Translations under genes and position numbers: made by a program
Shown: piece after piece, positions 1 to 8,458 of the stretch
Layout of the letters: every line of letters begins with the position of its first letter
How positions within the stretch are numbered: the first letter of the stretch is position 1
Notes under the pieces: generated by a model
Seen by the model: the letters and a program-made list of their open reading frames with translations, nothing else
What the model was told of the DNA's origin: nothing
Database searches by the model: none
DNA from: DATECU01 sp035286745
Lineage (GTDB): Bacteria > Acidobacteriota > Vicinamibacteria > Fen-336
Direction: 5' to 3'
DNA: 35,263 bases
Assembly (NCBI GenBank): GCA_035286745.1
Contig: DATECU010000198.1
Location: 1 to 35,263 of the forward strand

Positions 1-999
1 CAGGATCTGGACCGCCCGGTCGGTGACCGCCAGGGACATGTCGTCGGCGAAGTTCTTGGCCAGCGCGGCTTCTCGGGTGGCGTCTTTGCCCTGGTCCAGC
101 AGCCATGCGGCCTCCCAGACCATCAGGCGCGCCGCCTCGACGTCGGTCGCCATTTCGGCCAGCATGAAGGCGATGGACTGCCGCTGGGCGATGGCCTCAC
201 CAAACGCCTTACGGTTCTTCGCGTAGTCGAGGCCGAACTCGTAGGCGGCCCGAGCCACGCCTACCGCCATTGCGGACAGGGCGACTCGAGAGGCGTTGAG
301 CAGCAGCCCAAAATCGCAGCCGGTCTCGCCGCCCAAGCGCTCTTTGGCGGAGACCTGGCAGCCGACGAAGTCCACCGAGTAGAGGGGGCAGGCGTTCATC
401 CCCATGTTGGCTTCTCGCTCGGTGACCACCATGCCCGGGGTGCCCTTCCTCACCAGGAAGGCCTCGGTCTTTCCCTCCAGCGAGGCGTAGACCAGCATCC
501 GTTCGGCTTCGGCCGCGAAGGGAACGTTGCACTTCGATCCCGACAGCAGGTACCCCTGGTCGGAGCGCTGAGCCCGCGTTTCCAGCGACCCCGGGTCGAA
601 CCCATAGCGTGGCTCCAGCAGGGCGGCCGCCGCCGGGACGAAGGCCTCCGCGCAGTACTCGGGGAGAATCTCCGTCTTCTGTTGCTGGCTTCCGCACAGG
701 AGCACCGGGAAGGCCACCAGGTTGGGGGCGGTCAGGGCCAGGGCCGCGGAGAGATCGCCGAACGCCAGCTCCTCGGCCGCCAGGACGCCGGTGACCGTCG
801 AGTGCTCTCCGAACCCGCCGAAGGCCTCGGGGATGCTGCCGGGCAGCAGTCCCAACTCCCAGCCGGTCCCGGTCACCTCCGGCGGGAGAGTCCCCCTTTC
901 GTCGGCTTCCCGGGAGCGACTGCGCAGCTCCTTGGAGGCGAACTTCCTTACGGCCTCGACCAGCGCTCCTTGCTCCTCGCTCGGCTCGAAAGCAAACAC
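1..999 (-). CDS. Acyl-CoA dehydrogenase, 3' end cut by window edge
   Basis: FAD-dependent acyl-CoA dehydrogenase, which makes the 2,3-trans double bond in an acyl-CoA (first step of beta-oxidation). Reading the minus strand from GTG at 999 gives 333 residues with no stop before the window edge. The start is set by a strong AGGAGG Shine-Dalgarno seven bases upstream. The protein begins FAFEPSEEQGALVEAVRKF, typical of the N-terminal helical domain. The middle beta domain holds a PxYGFDPGSLETRA stretch, and the C-terminal helical domain has YAKNRKAFGEAIAQRQSIAF followed by EAARLMVWEAAW. The sequence stops at AVQIL, just before the family's usual GGYGY and the catalytic Glu region, so about 45 residues are missing and the catalytic base cannot be checked. 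It is divergent from the TonB-dependent receptor and lies near a second acyl-CoA dehydrogenase operon, so a role in acyl-CoA breakdown fits. Substrate length is unknown. Confidence 0.92.
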   Translation of the reverse strand, partial: MFAFEPSEEQGALVEAVRKFASKELRSRSREADERGTLPPEVTGTGWELGLLPGSIPEAFGGFGEHSTVTGVLAAEELAFGDLSAALALTAPNLVAFPVLLCGSQQQKTEILPEYCAEAFVPAAAALLEPRYGFDPGSLETRAQRSDQGYLLSGSKCNVPFAAEAERMLVYASLEGKTEAFLVRKGTPGMVVTEREANMGMNACPLYSVDFVGCQVSAKERLGGETGCDFGLLLNASRVALSAMAVGVARAAYEFGLDYAKNRKAFGEAIAQRQSIAFMLAEMATDVEAARLMVWEAAWLLDQGKDATREAALAKNFADDMSLAVTDRAVQIL

Positions 1000-1225
1000 G
1001 CGTTATCCTCCTACCGCGCGCGCGGCTCAACAAGCGGGCGGGCTCGACCGCTTGGTTACCAACCTGGCGAAAGAGGCTACACCCAGCCACATTGGTACGC
1101 AAGAGGGAAAGACAAGTGAACGCAGAGTCGCCTTTCAAAATCTTACGGCTCTGGTACTGAAAGAGCGCTTACCGCCCAGCGCCAGCGCTGGCGGCCGAGT
1201 GCAGCCATCCTCTTCTGTCGCGGCT

Positions 1226-1253
1226 CTTCTTACGGCTCTGGTGCCGTAAGAAG
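1226..1253. repeat. Perfect 11-bp hairpin sharing a 15-base repeat
   Basis: The arms CTTCTTACGGC (1226-1236) and GCCGTAAGAAG (1243-1253) are perfect inverse complements around the 6-base loop TCTGGT. The 5' arm plus loop contains the same 15 bases as 1141-1155, but the earlier copy lacks the matching 3' arm. No T-run follows, so it is not a standard terminator. It may be a regulatory structure or a decayed repeat. Confidence 0.6.
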
Positions 1254-1330
1254 GACTCCTTCACCGTGCGCGCCCTTGTCAGGACAGCGGCTTGAGACAT
1301 TGCCCAGCCCTTGGATTTCGCAGACGCCTA

Positions 1331-1359
1331 TTGACATCGCGACCTGCGGCTTGTATATA
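1331..1359 (+). promoter_or_regulatory. Sigma70-type promoter of the TonB-dependent receptor
   Basis: A perfect -35 TTGACA (1331-1336) is followed by a 17-base spacer and TATATA (1354-1359), preceded by TG at 1352-1353 (extended -10). Transcription would start near 1366, giving a leader of about 100 bases before the ATG at 1468. It supports the 1468 start over the upstream in-frame ATG at 1276. Confidence 0.7.
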
Positions 1360-1467
1360 TCGTCTTCAAGTTCCCCTGACGTTGGTTCTGAAGTGCGTTG
1401 GCTCTGGCGTCGCACGAATCGACAGGCGCCGCAGCGGGTTCCGCTTCGGGCGCGGTCTGGAGGTCTC

Positions 1468-4464
1468 ATGAGGTCTCGAATCGGCACCTTGTTGCTGCTG
1501 GTTGTCCCCCTTGTCCTTCCGGCGGCCGCCCGGGCGCAAGCGCGCCTCACCGGCGCCGACCTGGCGGGGGCGGTCGCGGATGAGTCCGGGGCCGCCCTGC
1601 GCGAGGCCAAGGTCACGGTGACCAACGTCGCCACCAACGTCACCCGCTCCGCCGTCTCGGACGCGAGTGGCCGCTACTACGTGGCGGCGCTTCCGCCGGG
1701 AACGTACCGCATCCACGTGACGATCGAGGGCTTTGCTGCCCAGGGTCGGGAAGGGGTGGTGCTGTCGATCGGCCAGTCCGCCACCGTGGACTTCAAGCTC
1801 AAGCTGGCGGGAGCCGCGGAGGAGGTGACGGTCACCGCGGAGGCGCCCGCCCTCGACTTGAGCCACACCGCGGTCTCGTCGGTGGTCAACCAGCAGCAGA
1901 TCGAGGGCCTGCCCATCAGCGGCAGGAACTTCATCAGCTTCACGGTGATCACGCCGGGGGTCAGCAACGACCGGACGCCCCAGCAGGGAGCCTCTGCGAC
2001 GACCGGTCTGTCGTTCGGCGGCCAGCGTGCGCGATCCAACAACATCATGGTGGATGGCCTCGACAATAATGACCTGACCGTCGGATCGGTGCGGGCCACC
2101 TTCAGCCAGGAGGCGATTCGCGAGTTCCAGGTGCTCACCAACTCCTACTCGGCCGAGTTCGGCAAGGCCTCGGGGGGGGTCGTCAACATCGTGACCAAGA
2201 GCGGGAGCAACGAGTGGCACGGCAACGCCTTCTACTACTTCCGCGACAAGAGCCTGAACGCCAAGGACCACTTCGAGAAGTTCGACGTGGCCGGCAACCC
2301 GATCGAGCGCGAGAAAGGGCCCTACAAGCAGGGCCAGTTCGGGGGCACCCTGGGTGGCCCCCTGAAGAAGGACCGGACCTTCTTCTTCCTGTCCTTCGAG
2401 CGTGCCGACATCACCGCCAGCAACTACGTCAACATCGACCCGGCTGCGGCGGTGGTCCTGCGCAACGCGGGTTTCCCCGTCGACTTGGGGGCGGTGACCT
2501 ACGACTTCAAGAGCTCCGAGTTCCTGGGCAAGCTGGATCACCACTGGAGCCCCAACCACAACCTCACCTTCCGCGCCAACTACGCCGACACCACCAATGA
2601 GAACGTCGAGCCCTTTGGCGGCATCACCGCCAGAAGCCGGGGAGCCGTCCAGTTGCGCAAGGACTGGTCTGTTGCTCTCTCCCAGACCGACATCCTCGCC
2701 ACCAAGTGGGTGAACGAGGCTCGCCTCCAGTTCGGGCAGCAGGATCAGAAGATCCGGTCGCTGGACCCCAACTGCGCCGGTCCCTGTGACGACCTGTTCG
2801 AGGGCGGGCCAACCCTCGAGGTGACCGGGGTGGCGAGCGTCGGCCGCCAGCGCTTCACACCCAACCCCCGGAAGAACACCCTCATCCAGTTCACGGAGAC
2901 GCTCAGCTACTTCGGGGGCAAGCACTCCTTCAAGGCCGGCCTCGACTATGGCCGCGTGCGCTACAAGAACAACGCGCTGCCTCTGCACTTCGGCGGCCGC
3001 TACATCTTCCAGCCGCTGCCGGGCGCGGTGTTGCCGGTGGTCGGCCAGCCGGCCCGCTCCAGCCCGATCTCGGCCACCGAGGCGGTGGCCTACGGGCTGC
3101 CCGCCGCCTATGTCCAGGGGTACGGCGAGCCCGACTACCCGGCCAGCACCTACCAGGACATCTCCTTCTTCTTGCAGGACGAGTGGCGTGTGACCTCGCG
3201 CCTGACGATCAAGCCGGGCCTGCGCTACCAGCGGCAGATGTTCGAAGACGTCCACTACACCGTCTCCGACCTGAACGGAACCTCGTTCTCCTACGACTTC
3301 CCGTCGGACGGCAACAACTTTGCCCCCCGGCTGGCGGTGGCCTTCGACCCCACCGGGGACGCCAAGACCTCGCTGCATGCGGCCTACGGGGTCTTCTTTG
3401 ACAACCACATCACCGGCCTCCGCGGCATCACCGTGGGCATCGACGGCAGCAACTACGTCCGCACCCGGGTGATCACCTTCCCGTCTACCGTGTCCGCCTG
3501 GCGCGCGCCCGGCCACAAGGTCGCCGAGCCGACGACCCCCTACCCCAGCCTCGAGATCTCCATCGATCCCGGCCTCAAGACCCCCTACTCCCACCAGGGG
3601 GCCGCCGGATTCGACCGAGCCTTGGGCAAGGACATCAGCCTCTCGGCCAGCTTCGTCTACGTGCGCGGCAAGAACCAGGTCGGGACCATCGACTACAACC
3701 CGGTCATGCCCTCCTTGGGCGCTGGCCGCAGGCCAAACGACGCGGGAGGAAGGGCCGGAACCTCGGCCTCGATCCTGCAGTACACCTCCTTCGGAGAGAC
3801 CTGGTACAAGGGCCTGACGCTGTCGCTCACCAAGCGCATGAGCAACAACTACCAGTTCCTGCTGGCGTACACCCTTTCCAAGGCCGAGGACAACTCGACC
3901 GACTTCCAGAGTGCCTTCATTCCCGAGAACAACGGCCAAGGGAGAAACCCCGCCGATCCGACCGGGCTGCCGCTGGGCTTCGATCCGGCCTCGGAGAAGG
4001 GGCCCGCCACCCACGACCAGCGCCACCGTTTGGTGGTTTCCGGGCTGTACCGTTTCCCCTGGAACGTGCAGTTCTCGACCATCGTGACCGCCGCTTCCGG
4101 CCGACCCTACACACCGCTGGCGGGCTCGGACCTGAACGGCGACGGCAACGGCGGGGCGTTTCCGCCCGATCGCGCGCGCACCAACCCGGCCGATCCCACC
4201 ACCAGCGTGGGTCGCAACAGCGGGACCATGGCCAAGCAGATCATCGTCGATCTGCGTCTCAGCAAGAGGTTCGGCTTCGGCAAGAGCGCCGGGCTGGAGG
4301 TGATGGCCGAGGCCTTCAACCTGTTCGACCGCGCGAACTACAGCGAGATCAACGCCATCTTCGGCAGCGGCGCCTACCCGAGCAGCCCGCTCCCGACCTA
4401 CGGCCTCTACGAGCAGGCGCTGCCGCCGCGCCAGATTCAGCTGGCGGCAAAGCTGAGCTTCTAG
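1468..4464 (+). CDS. TonB-dependent receptor with carboxypeptidase-regulatory-like N-terminus
   Basis: Outer-membrane TonB-dependent receptor of 998 residues, expected to take up or bind a large substrate using proton-motive force passed through TonB. I chose ATG 1468 because it follows GGAGG (1459-1463), lies downstream of the promoter and is directly followed by a signal peptide (hydrophobic core LLLLVVPLVLPAA, cleavage near AAARA, residue 23). Residues about 28-110 form a carboxypeptidase-regulatory-like beta-sandwich (YYVAALPPGTYRIHVTIEGF). The plug follows, with GLPISGRNFISFTVITPGV and VDGLDNNDLTVGSVRATFSQ. The rest is a beta barrel rich in aromatic strand motifs, ending in a strand with terminal Phe (LAAKLSF), as expected for BAM recognition. 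This architecture is expanded in Acidobacteriota. The ligand cannot be told from sequence. It precedes the acyl-CoA operon but is separated by a hairpin, so co-transcription is doubtful. Confidence 0.93.
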   Translation: MRSRIGTLLLLVVPLVLPAAARAQARLTGADLAGAVADESGAALREAKVTVTNVATNVTRSAVSDASGRYYVAALPPGTYRIHVTIEGFAAQGREGVVLSIGQSATVDFKLKLAGAAEEVTVTAEAPALDLSHTAVSSVVNQQQIEGLPISGRNFISFTVITPGVSNDRTPQQGASATTGLSFGGQRARSNNIMVDGLDNNDLTVGSVRATFSQEAIREFQVLTNSYSAEFGKASGGVVNIVTKSGSNEWHGNAFYYFRDKSLNAKDHFEKFDVAGNPIEREKGPYKQGQFGGTLGGPLKKDRTFFFLSFERADITASNYVNIDPAAAVVLRNAGFPVDLGAVTYDFKSSEFLGKLDHHWSPNHNLTFRANYADTTNENVEPFGGITARSRGAVQLRKDWSVALSQTDILATKWVNEARLQFGQQDQKIRSLDPNCAGPCDDLFEGGPTLEVTGVASVGRQRFTPNPRKNTLIQFTETLSYFGGKHSFKAGLDYGRVRYKNNALPLHFGGRYIFQPLPGAVLPVVGQPARSSPISATEAVAYGLPAAYVQGYGEPDYPASTYQDISFFLQDEWRVTSRLTIKPGLRYQRQMFEDVHYTVSDLNGTSFSYDFPSDGNNFAPRLAVAFDPTGDAKTSLHAAYGVFFDNHITGLRGITVGIDGSNYVRTRVITFPSTVSAWRAPGHKVAEPTTPYPSLEISIDPGLKTPYSHQGAAGFDRALGKDISLSASFVYVRGKNQVGTIDYNPVMPSLGAGRRPNDAGGRAGTSASILQYTSFGETWYKGLTLSLTKRMSNNYQFLLAYTLSKAEDNSTDFQSAFIPENNGQGRNPADPTGLPLGFDPASEKGPATHDQRHRLVVSGLYRFPWNVQFSTIVTAASGRPYTPLAGSDLNGDGNGGAFPPDRARTNPADPTTSVGRNSGTMAKQIIVDLRLSKRFGFGKSAGLEVMAEAFNLFDRANYSEINAIFGSGAYPSSPLPTYGLYEQALPPRQIQLAAKLSF

Positions 4465-4498
4465 ACGCGACCATCACCGCTGTGGAAGCGGGGATCGG

Positions 4499-4528
4499 GA
4501 GGCCGCAGGGCAGGCGCCCTGCGGCCTT
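4499..4528 (+). terminator. Strong hairpin after the receptor gene
   Basis: GGCCGCAGGGC (4501-4511) and GCCCTGCGGCC (4516-4526) pair perfectly around a 4-base loop. The stem extends by an A-T pair and a G-T wobble on the outside. It lies 36 bases after the receptor stop and is followed by TTCCCTCG rather than a real T-run, so it is a GC-rich terminator-like hairpin. Confidence 0.6.
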
Positions 4529-4615
4529 CCCTCGAACGCCGCCCGCCGCCCCCGGGGGTCGTTCCGGACCCCGGCGGCTAACGCTCCCGTGGCGCACCGC
4601 GCCCAGCCCGGACCA

Positions 4616-4650
4616 TGACCACGCTTCGGTCACCTAGCAAAGGTCACTAA
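4616..4650 (+). promoter_or_regulatory. Three TGACC/GGTCA half-sites ahead of the acyl-CoA operon
   Basis: TGACC (4616-4620) is inverted against GGTCA (4628-4632) with a 7-base gap. A second GGTCA (4642-4646) repeats the first in the longer form GGTCACnnA with 14-base spacing. The cluster ends 16 bases before the ligase GTG. It is a candidate operator for the operon; no regulator gene adjoins it, so the assignment is tentative. Confidence 0.35.
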
Positions 4651-4666
4651 CCCGTGGAGGTCTCTC

Positions 4667-6301
4667 GTGCCTTCCCCCCTTGCCGTCCCGGCCCACGACT
4701 ACCAGCTCCTCATCAAGAGCCTGCTGCTCACGCCGGTGGTGGACGATCCGGAACAGGAGATCGTCTACCGGGACCAGGTCCGCTACACCTATCGTGAGTT
4801 CCGAGCCCGGGTTGGTCGCCTGGCCAACGCCCTCAGCAGGCTTGGCGTCAAGGCCGGGGATACGGTGGCGGTGATGGACTGGGACAGCCACCGCTATCTG
4901 GAGTGCTTCTTCGCGGTGCCCATGATCGGCGCCGTGCTGCACACCATCAACGTGCGCCTGCTGCCGGAGCAGATCCTGTTCACCATCGAGCACGCCGAGG
5001 ATCAGGTGCTCTTGGTGAACTCGGAGTTCCTGCCCCTTCTCGACCAACTCCGGGACCGCATGCCCCAGGTGCGGCGCTATGTGCTGCTCCACGATGGGCC
5101 GGCGCCGCCGCCGGCCGGCGCCTTCGACGGGGAGTACGAAGCGCTGCTCGCCGCCGAGGCGCCGGAACGCGAGTTCCCCGACTTCGACGAGCGGACCCGG
5201 GCTACCATCTTCTACACCACAGGCACCACCGGGCGGCCCAAGGGGGTGTGCTTCAGCCACCGTCAACTGGTGCTGCACAGCTTGGCGACCCTGGCCGGGG
5301 GGGCCACCGCGCGCCACGGCTGTTTCCGCCAGGGCGACGTCTACATGCCGCTCACCCCCATGTTCCACGTGCATGCCTGGGGCATCCCGTATAACGCCAC
5401 CGCCCTGGGCGTCAAGCAGGTCTACCCGGGGAAGTACCAGCCGGAGATGCTGCTCTCGCTGATTGCCAGAGAGCAGGTGACCTTTTCCCACTGCGTGCCC
5501 ACCATCCTGCACATGCTGCTGGCCAGTCCGGCCAGCGAGCAAGCCGACCTCAGCCGCTGGACGGTTCTGATCGGCGGATCCGCGCTGCCCAGGGCCCTGT
5601 GCCTGGCGGCGCTGTCGCGGGGGATCGACGTGCTGACCGGCTACGGCATGTCCGAGACCTGCCCCGCGCTCGCCGTCGCGCACCTGACGCCGGAGATGCT
5701 CAAGCTCGGTCGCGAGGAGCAGGCCGAGCTGCGCTGCCGGACCGGTCGGAGCTCGCCGCTGGTCGACCTGCGCATCGTGGACGAGCAGATGCGGGAGTTG
5801 CCCCGCGACGGCAAGAGCACCGGGGAGATCGTGGCTCGCGCTCCCTGGCTCACGCCCGGCTACTTCAAGGACCCGGAGGGCTCGGAGGCGCTGTGGGCCG
5901 GCGGCTGGCTGCACACCGGCGACGTTGCCTACCGAGACAGCCGCGGCTATGTCAAGATCACCGACCGGGCCAAGGACGTCGTCAAGGTGGGCGGGGAGTG
6001 GGTCTCCTCGCTCGAGCTCGAGGATCTCCTGACGAAACACCCCGCGGTGAGCGAGGTGGCCGTCATCGGGGTGCCGGACGAGGAGTGGGGCGAGCGCCCG
6101 ACGGCGCTGGTGGTCCGGAAGACCGGCCCCCAGGGGGAGGTTTCCGAGCAGGACCTGGTAAGCCATGCCGAGTCCTTCGCCGCCCAGGGCGCGATCAGCC
6201 GCTACGCCGTGAAGTACCTGGGTGTGAAGTTCGTCGACGCCATCGAGAAGACCAGCGTCGGCAAGATCAACAAGCTCGCACTGCGGAAGAAGTATGCGTA
6301 G
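4667..6301 (+). CDS. Acyl-CoA synthetase (AMP-forming fatty-acid--CoA ligase family)
   Basis: Adenylate-forming ligase of 544 residues that activates a carboxylic acid to its acyl-CoA through an acyl-AMP intermediate. The GTG start is fixed by TGGAGG six bases upstream. The ATP P-loop is YTTGTTGRPKG (183-193). GYGMSETCP (325-333) is the A5 motif, WLHTGD (414-419) the A7 Asp motif and DRAKDVVKVGGEWVS (433-447) the hinge and A8 region. K533 in KTSVGKINK is the expected catalytic lysine of the C-terminal domain. All adenylation motifs look intact. It is the first gene of an operon that contains a 4-hydroxyacyl-CoA-type kinase and dehydrogenase, so by position it matches LvaE of the levulinate pathway. 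Family resemblance is to medium/long-chain ligases; the true acid is unknown. Confidence 0.9.
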   Translation: MPSPLAVPAHDYQLLIKSLLLTPVVDDPEQEIVYRDQVRYTYREFRARVGRLANALSRLGVKAGDTVAVMDWDSHRYLECFFAVPMIGAVLHTINVRLLPEQILFTIEHAEDQVLLVNSEFLPLLDQLRDRMPQVRRYVLLHDGPAPPPAGAFDGEYEALLAAEAPEREFPDFDERTRATIFYTTGTTGRPKGVCFSHRQLVLHSLATLAGGATARHGCFRQGDVYMPLTPMFHVHAWGIPYNATALGVKQVYPGKYQPEMLLSLIAREQVTFSHCVPTILHMLLASPASEQADLSRWTVLIGGSALPRALCLAALSRGIDVLTGYGMSETCPALAVAHLTPEMLKLGREEQAELRCRTGRSSPLVDLRIVDEQMRELPRDGKSTGEIVARAPWLTPGYFKDPEGSEALWAGGWLHTGDVAYRDSRGYVKITDRAKDVVKVGGEWVSSLELEDLLTKHPAVSEVAVIGVPDEEWGERPTALVVRKTGPQGEVSEQDLVSHAESFAAQGAISRYAVKYLGVKFVDAIEKTSVGKINKLALRKKYA

Positions 6302-6367
6302 GGTGGCGCCGGCGACCAGAGATCAGCCGTCGCAACCCCCGCGCAAAGCGCAGTGAGGAAGGATGCC

Positions 6368-8449
6368 ATGAGCCAGGACGAAGCGGTCCGCGTGGAGACG
6401 CGAGGCACCATCGCCGTGCTGACGATTGACAACCCGCCCGTGAACGCCTTGAGCCACGCCGTCCGGCGGGGCTTGCAGGAGGGAGTCCAGAGGGCGGTCG
6501 CCGACCCCGCGATCAGAGCCATCGTGATCGCCTGTGCCGGGCGCACCTTCATCGCCGGTGCCGACATTAGTGAGTTCGGGAAGCCTCCGCAGGAGCCGAT
6601 TCTGCCCACCGTCATCGAGGCCATCGAGGGCAGCCCCAAGCCGGTGATCGCTGCCCTTCACGGCACCGCCCTCGGCGGCGGCTTCGAGGTGGCCCTGGCC
6701 TGCCACTTCCGGGTCGCCCTGCGGGCGGCCCGCGTCGGATTGCCCGAGGTGAAGCTGGGCCTGCTGCCGGGGGCCGGAGGCACCCAACGACTGCCTCGGC
6801 TGGCCGGCGTCCAGAAGGCCCTGCAGATGATCGTGAGCGGCGATCCCATCGTCGCCGAGGAAGCGCTGCGGCTCGGGGTTGTCGACGAGATCGTGGAGGG
6901 CGAGCTGACGGCGGGGGCGGTGGCCTTTGCCGAGAGGTTGCTGGCCGAGAAGCGGCCGCTGCGGAGGGTACGCGATCTCAACGACAAGGTGGCGGCGATC
7001 CGTGACCAGGGGGAGGTCTTCGCCGAGTTCCGGAAATCGGTAGCCCGCAGCTCGCGCGGCCTCCGGGCACCCGAGGCCTGCATTCAGGCCGTCGAAGCCG
7101 CCGTCAGCCTGCCCTTCGAGCAAGGCCTGGCCCGCGAACGGGAGCTGTTCCTGGAGCTTCTGGCCTCCCCCCAGTCTGCAGCCCAGCGGTACTTCTTCTT
7201 CGCCGAACGTGAGGCCGCCAAGATCCCCGACGTGCCCTCGAGCACACCCCTTCTGCCCGTCAGGAAGGTGGCGGTGATCGGCGCCGGGACCATGGGCGGC
7301 GGCATCGCCATGAGCTTCGCCAACGCGGGCATCCCGGTCCAGGTGGTGGAGATCGCGGGCGAGGCCCTGGATCGTGGCCTCGGCCAGGTCCGCAAGAACT
7401 ACGAGGGGAGCGCCGCCAAGGGGAAGCTGACCCGGGAAGACCTCGAGCGACGTCTGTCCCTGATCTCGGGGGGCACCGACTTCGGCGCGGCGGCCGACGC
7501 CGATCTGGTGATCGAAGCCGTCTTCGAGGACATGGCGATCAAGAAGGAGCTGTTCGGGAAGCTCGACGCCCTCTGCAAGGCGGACGCCATCCTGGCCACC
7601 AATACCTCCACCTTCGACGTGGACGAGATCGCCTCGGTCACCAAACGACCCGAGAGTGTGATCGGCATGCACTTCTTCAGCCCCGCCAACATCATGAAGC
7701 TCCTGGAGGTGGTGCGGGCCCGCCGGACCTCCAAGACCGCGGTGGCCACGGCCATGGCGGTGGGCCGGCAGATCGGGAAGGTCCCGGTGCTGGTGGGTGT
7801 TTGCTACGGCTTCGTGGGCAACCGCATGCTGCACCAGCGCAGCCGCGAGGCCGAGAAGCTCCTGGTCGAAGGCGCGTTGCCGGCGGAGGTCGACCGGGTC
7901 CTCGCCGAGTTCGGCTTTGCCATGGGTCCCTTCGCCATGGGTGACCTGGCCGGTCTGGACGTCGGCTGGCGCATCCGGAAGAGCCTCGGCGCCAGCTCGC
8001 CGGTCGCCGACCGGCTGTGCGAGAGGGGGCGTTTTGGCCAGAAAACGGGGGCCGGCTACTACCGGTACGAGAGCGGTGATCGCACGCCCAAGCCCGACCC
8101 CGAGGTGGAGCGCCTGATCCTCGAGGTCTCGAAGGAGATGGGTATCACCCGGCGCCCCATTGCGGACCAGGAGATCCTGGAGCGGCTGCTGTACCCGATG
8201 GTCAACGAGGGGGCCAAGATCCTGGAGGAGAGGATCGCCATCCGCGCCAGTGACATCGACGTCATCTGGGTCTATGGTTACGGCTGGCCGGTGTACCGCG
8301 GCGGTCCCATGCACTGGGGCGACACCGTGGGGGCCGGGGTGATCCATGAGCGGCTTCTGGAGTGGCAGCGGCAGCAGGGTGAGGTGTGGCGGCCTGCCGC
8401 GCTGCTCGGCCGCCTAGCGGCCGAGGGCAAGGGCTTCCGTGATCTCTAG
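6368..8449 (+). CDS. Bifunctional enoyl-CoA hydratase / 3-hydroxyacyl-CoA dehydrogenase
   Basis: Fused beta-oxidation enzyme of 693 residues: it hydrates 2-enoyl-CoA and then oxidises the 3-hydroxyacyl-CoA with NAD. ATG 6368 is preferred over in-frame GTG 6353 because GAGGAAGG (6355-6362) lies just ahead of it. The crotonase half (about 1-190) has the oxyanion GGGFE with E107 and LPEV with E127, the two catalytic glutamates spaced as in crotonase, then GAGGTQRLPRL. The dehydrogenase half begins near residue 299 with the NAD motif GAGTMG (305-310) and has HFFSP with H435 as catalytic histidine and VGVCYGFVGNRM. Two C-terminal dehydrogenase domains follow. The size matches the peroxisomal multifunctional (EHHADH) and FadB/FadJ layout. 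No thiolase gene lies in the window, so the cycle must be completed elsewhere. Confidence 0.92.
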   Translation: MSQDEAVRVETRGTIAVLTIDNPPVNALSHAVRRGLQEGVQRAVADPAIRAIVIACAGRTFIAGADISEFGKPPQEPILPTVIEAIEGSPKPVIAALHGTALGGGFEVALACHFRVALRAARVGLPEVKLGLLPGAGGTQRLPRLAGVQKALQMIVSGDPIVAEEALRLGVVDEIVEGELTAGAVAFAERLLAEKRPLRRVRDLNDKVAAIRDQGEVFAEFRKSVARSSRGLRAPEACIQAVEAAVSLPFEQGLARERELFLELLASPQSAAQRYFFFAEREAAKIPDVPSSTPLLPVRKVAVIGAGTMGGGIAMSFANAGIPVQVVEIAGEALDRGLGQVRKNYEGSAAKGKLTREDLERRLSLISGGTDFGAAADADLVIEAVFEDMAIKKELFGKLDALCKADAILATNTSTFDVDEIASVTKRPESVIGMHFFSPANIMKLLEVVRARRTSKTAVATAMAVGRQIGKVPVLVGVCYGFVGNRMLHQRSREAEKLLVEGALPAEVDRVLAEFGFAMGPFAMGDLAGLDVGWRIRKSLGASSPVADRLCERGRFGQKTGAGYYRYESGDRTPKPDPEVERLILEVSKEMGITRRPIADQEILERLLYPMVNEGAKILEERIAIRASDIDVIWVYGYGWPVYRGGPMHWGDTVGAGVIHERLLEWQRQQGEVWRPAALLGRLAAEGKGFRDL

Positions 8450-8458
8450 GGTGACGGC

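Larger units (their letters stand above)
1000..1467. other. Divergent intergenic region with repeats and palindromes
   Basis: This 468-bp gap separates the minus-strand acyl-CoA dehydrogenase from the plus-strand TonB-dependent receptor. It holds an 11-bp palindrome TTGGTTACCAA at 1052-1062, a 15-base direct repeat TCTTACGGCTCTGGT at 1141-1155 and 1228-1242, a 14-bp palindrome around GCCAGCGCTGGC at 1180-1193, a hairpin at 1226-1253 and the receptor promoter at 1331-1359. An upstream reading-frame extension of the receptor begins at 1276, but it precedes the promoter and lacks a ribosome site, so I do not treat it as coding. Confidence 0.6.

Noticed and set aside
209..1138. 309-codon minus frame overlapping the acyl-CoA dehydrogenase
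   Set aside because: It is out of phase with the GTG-started frame that gives a clear acyl-CoA dehydrogenase; composition is Arg/Gly-rich without motifs.
1366..4026. 886-codon open frame antisense to the TonB-dependent receptor
   Set aside because: It is a shadow of a high-GC gene: no ribosome site, Gly/Val/Arg-biased composition, and the plus strand encodes a complete receptor.
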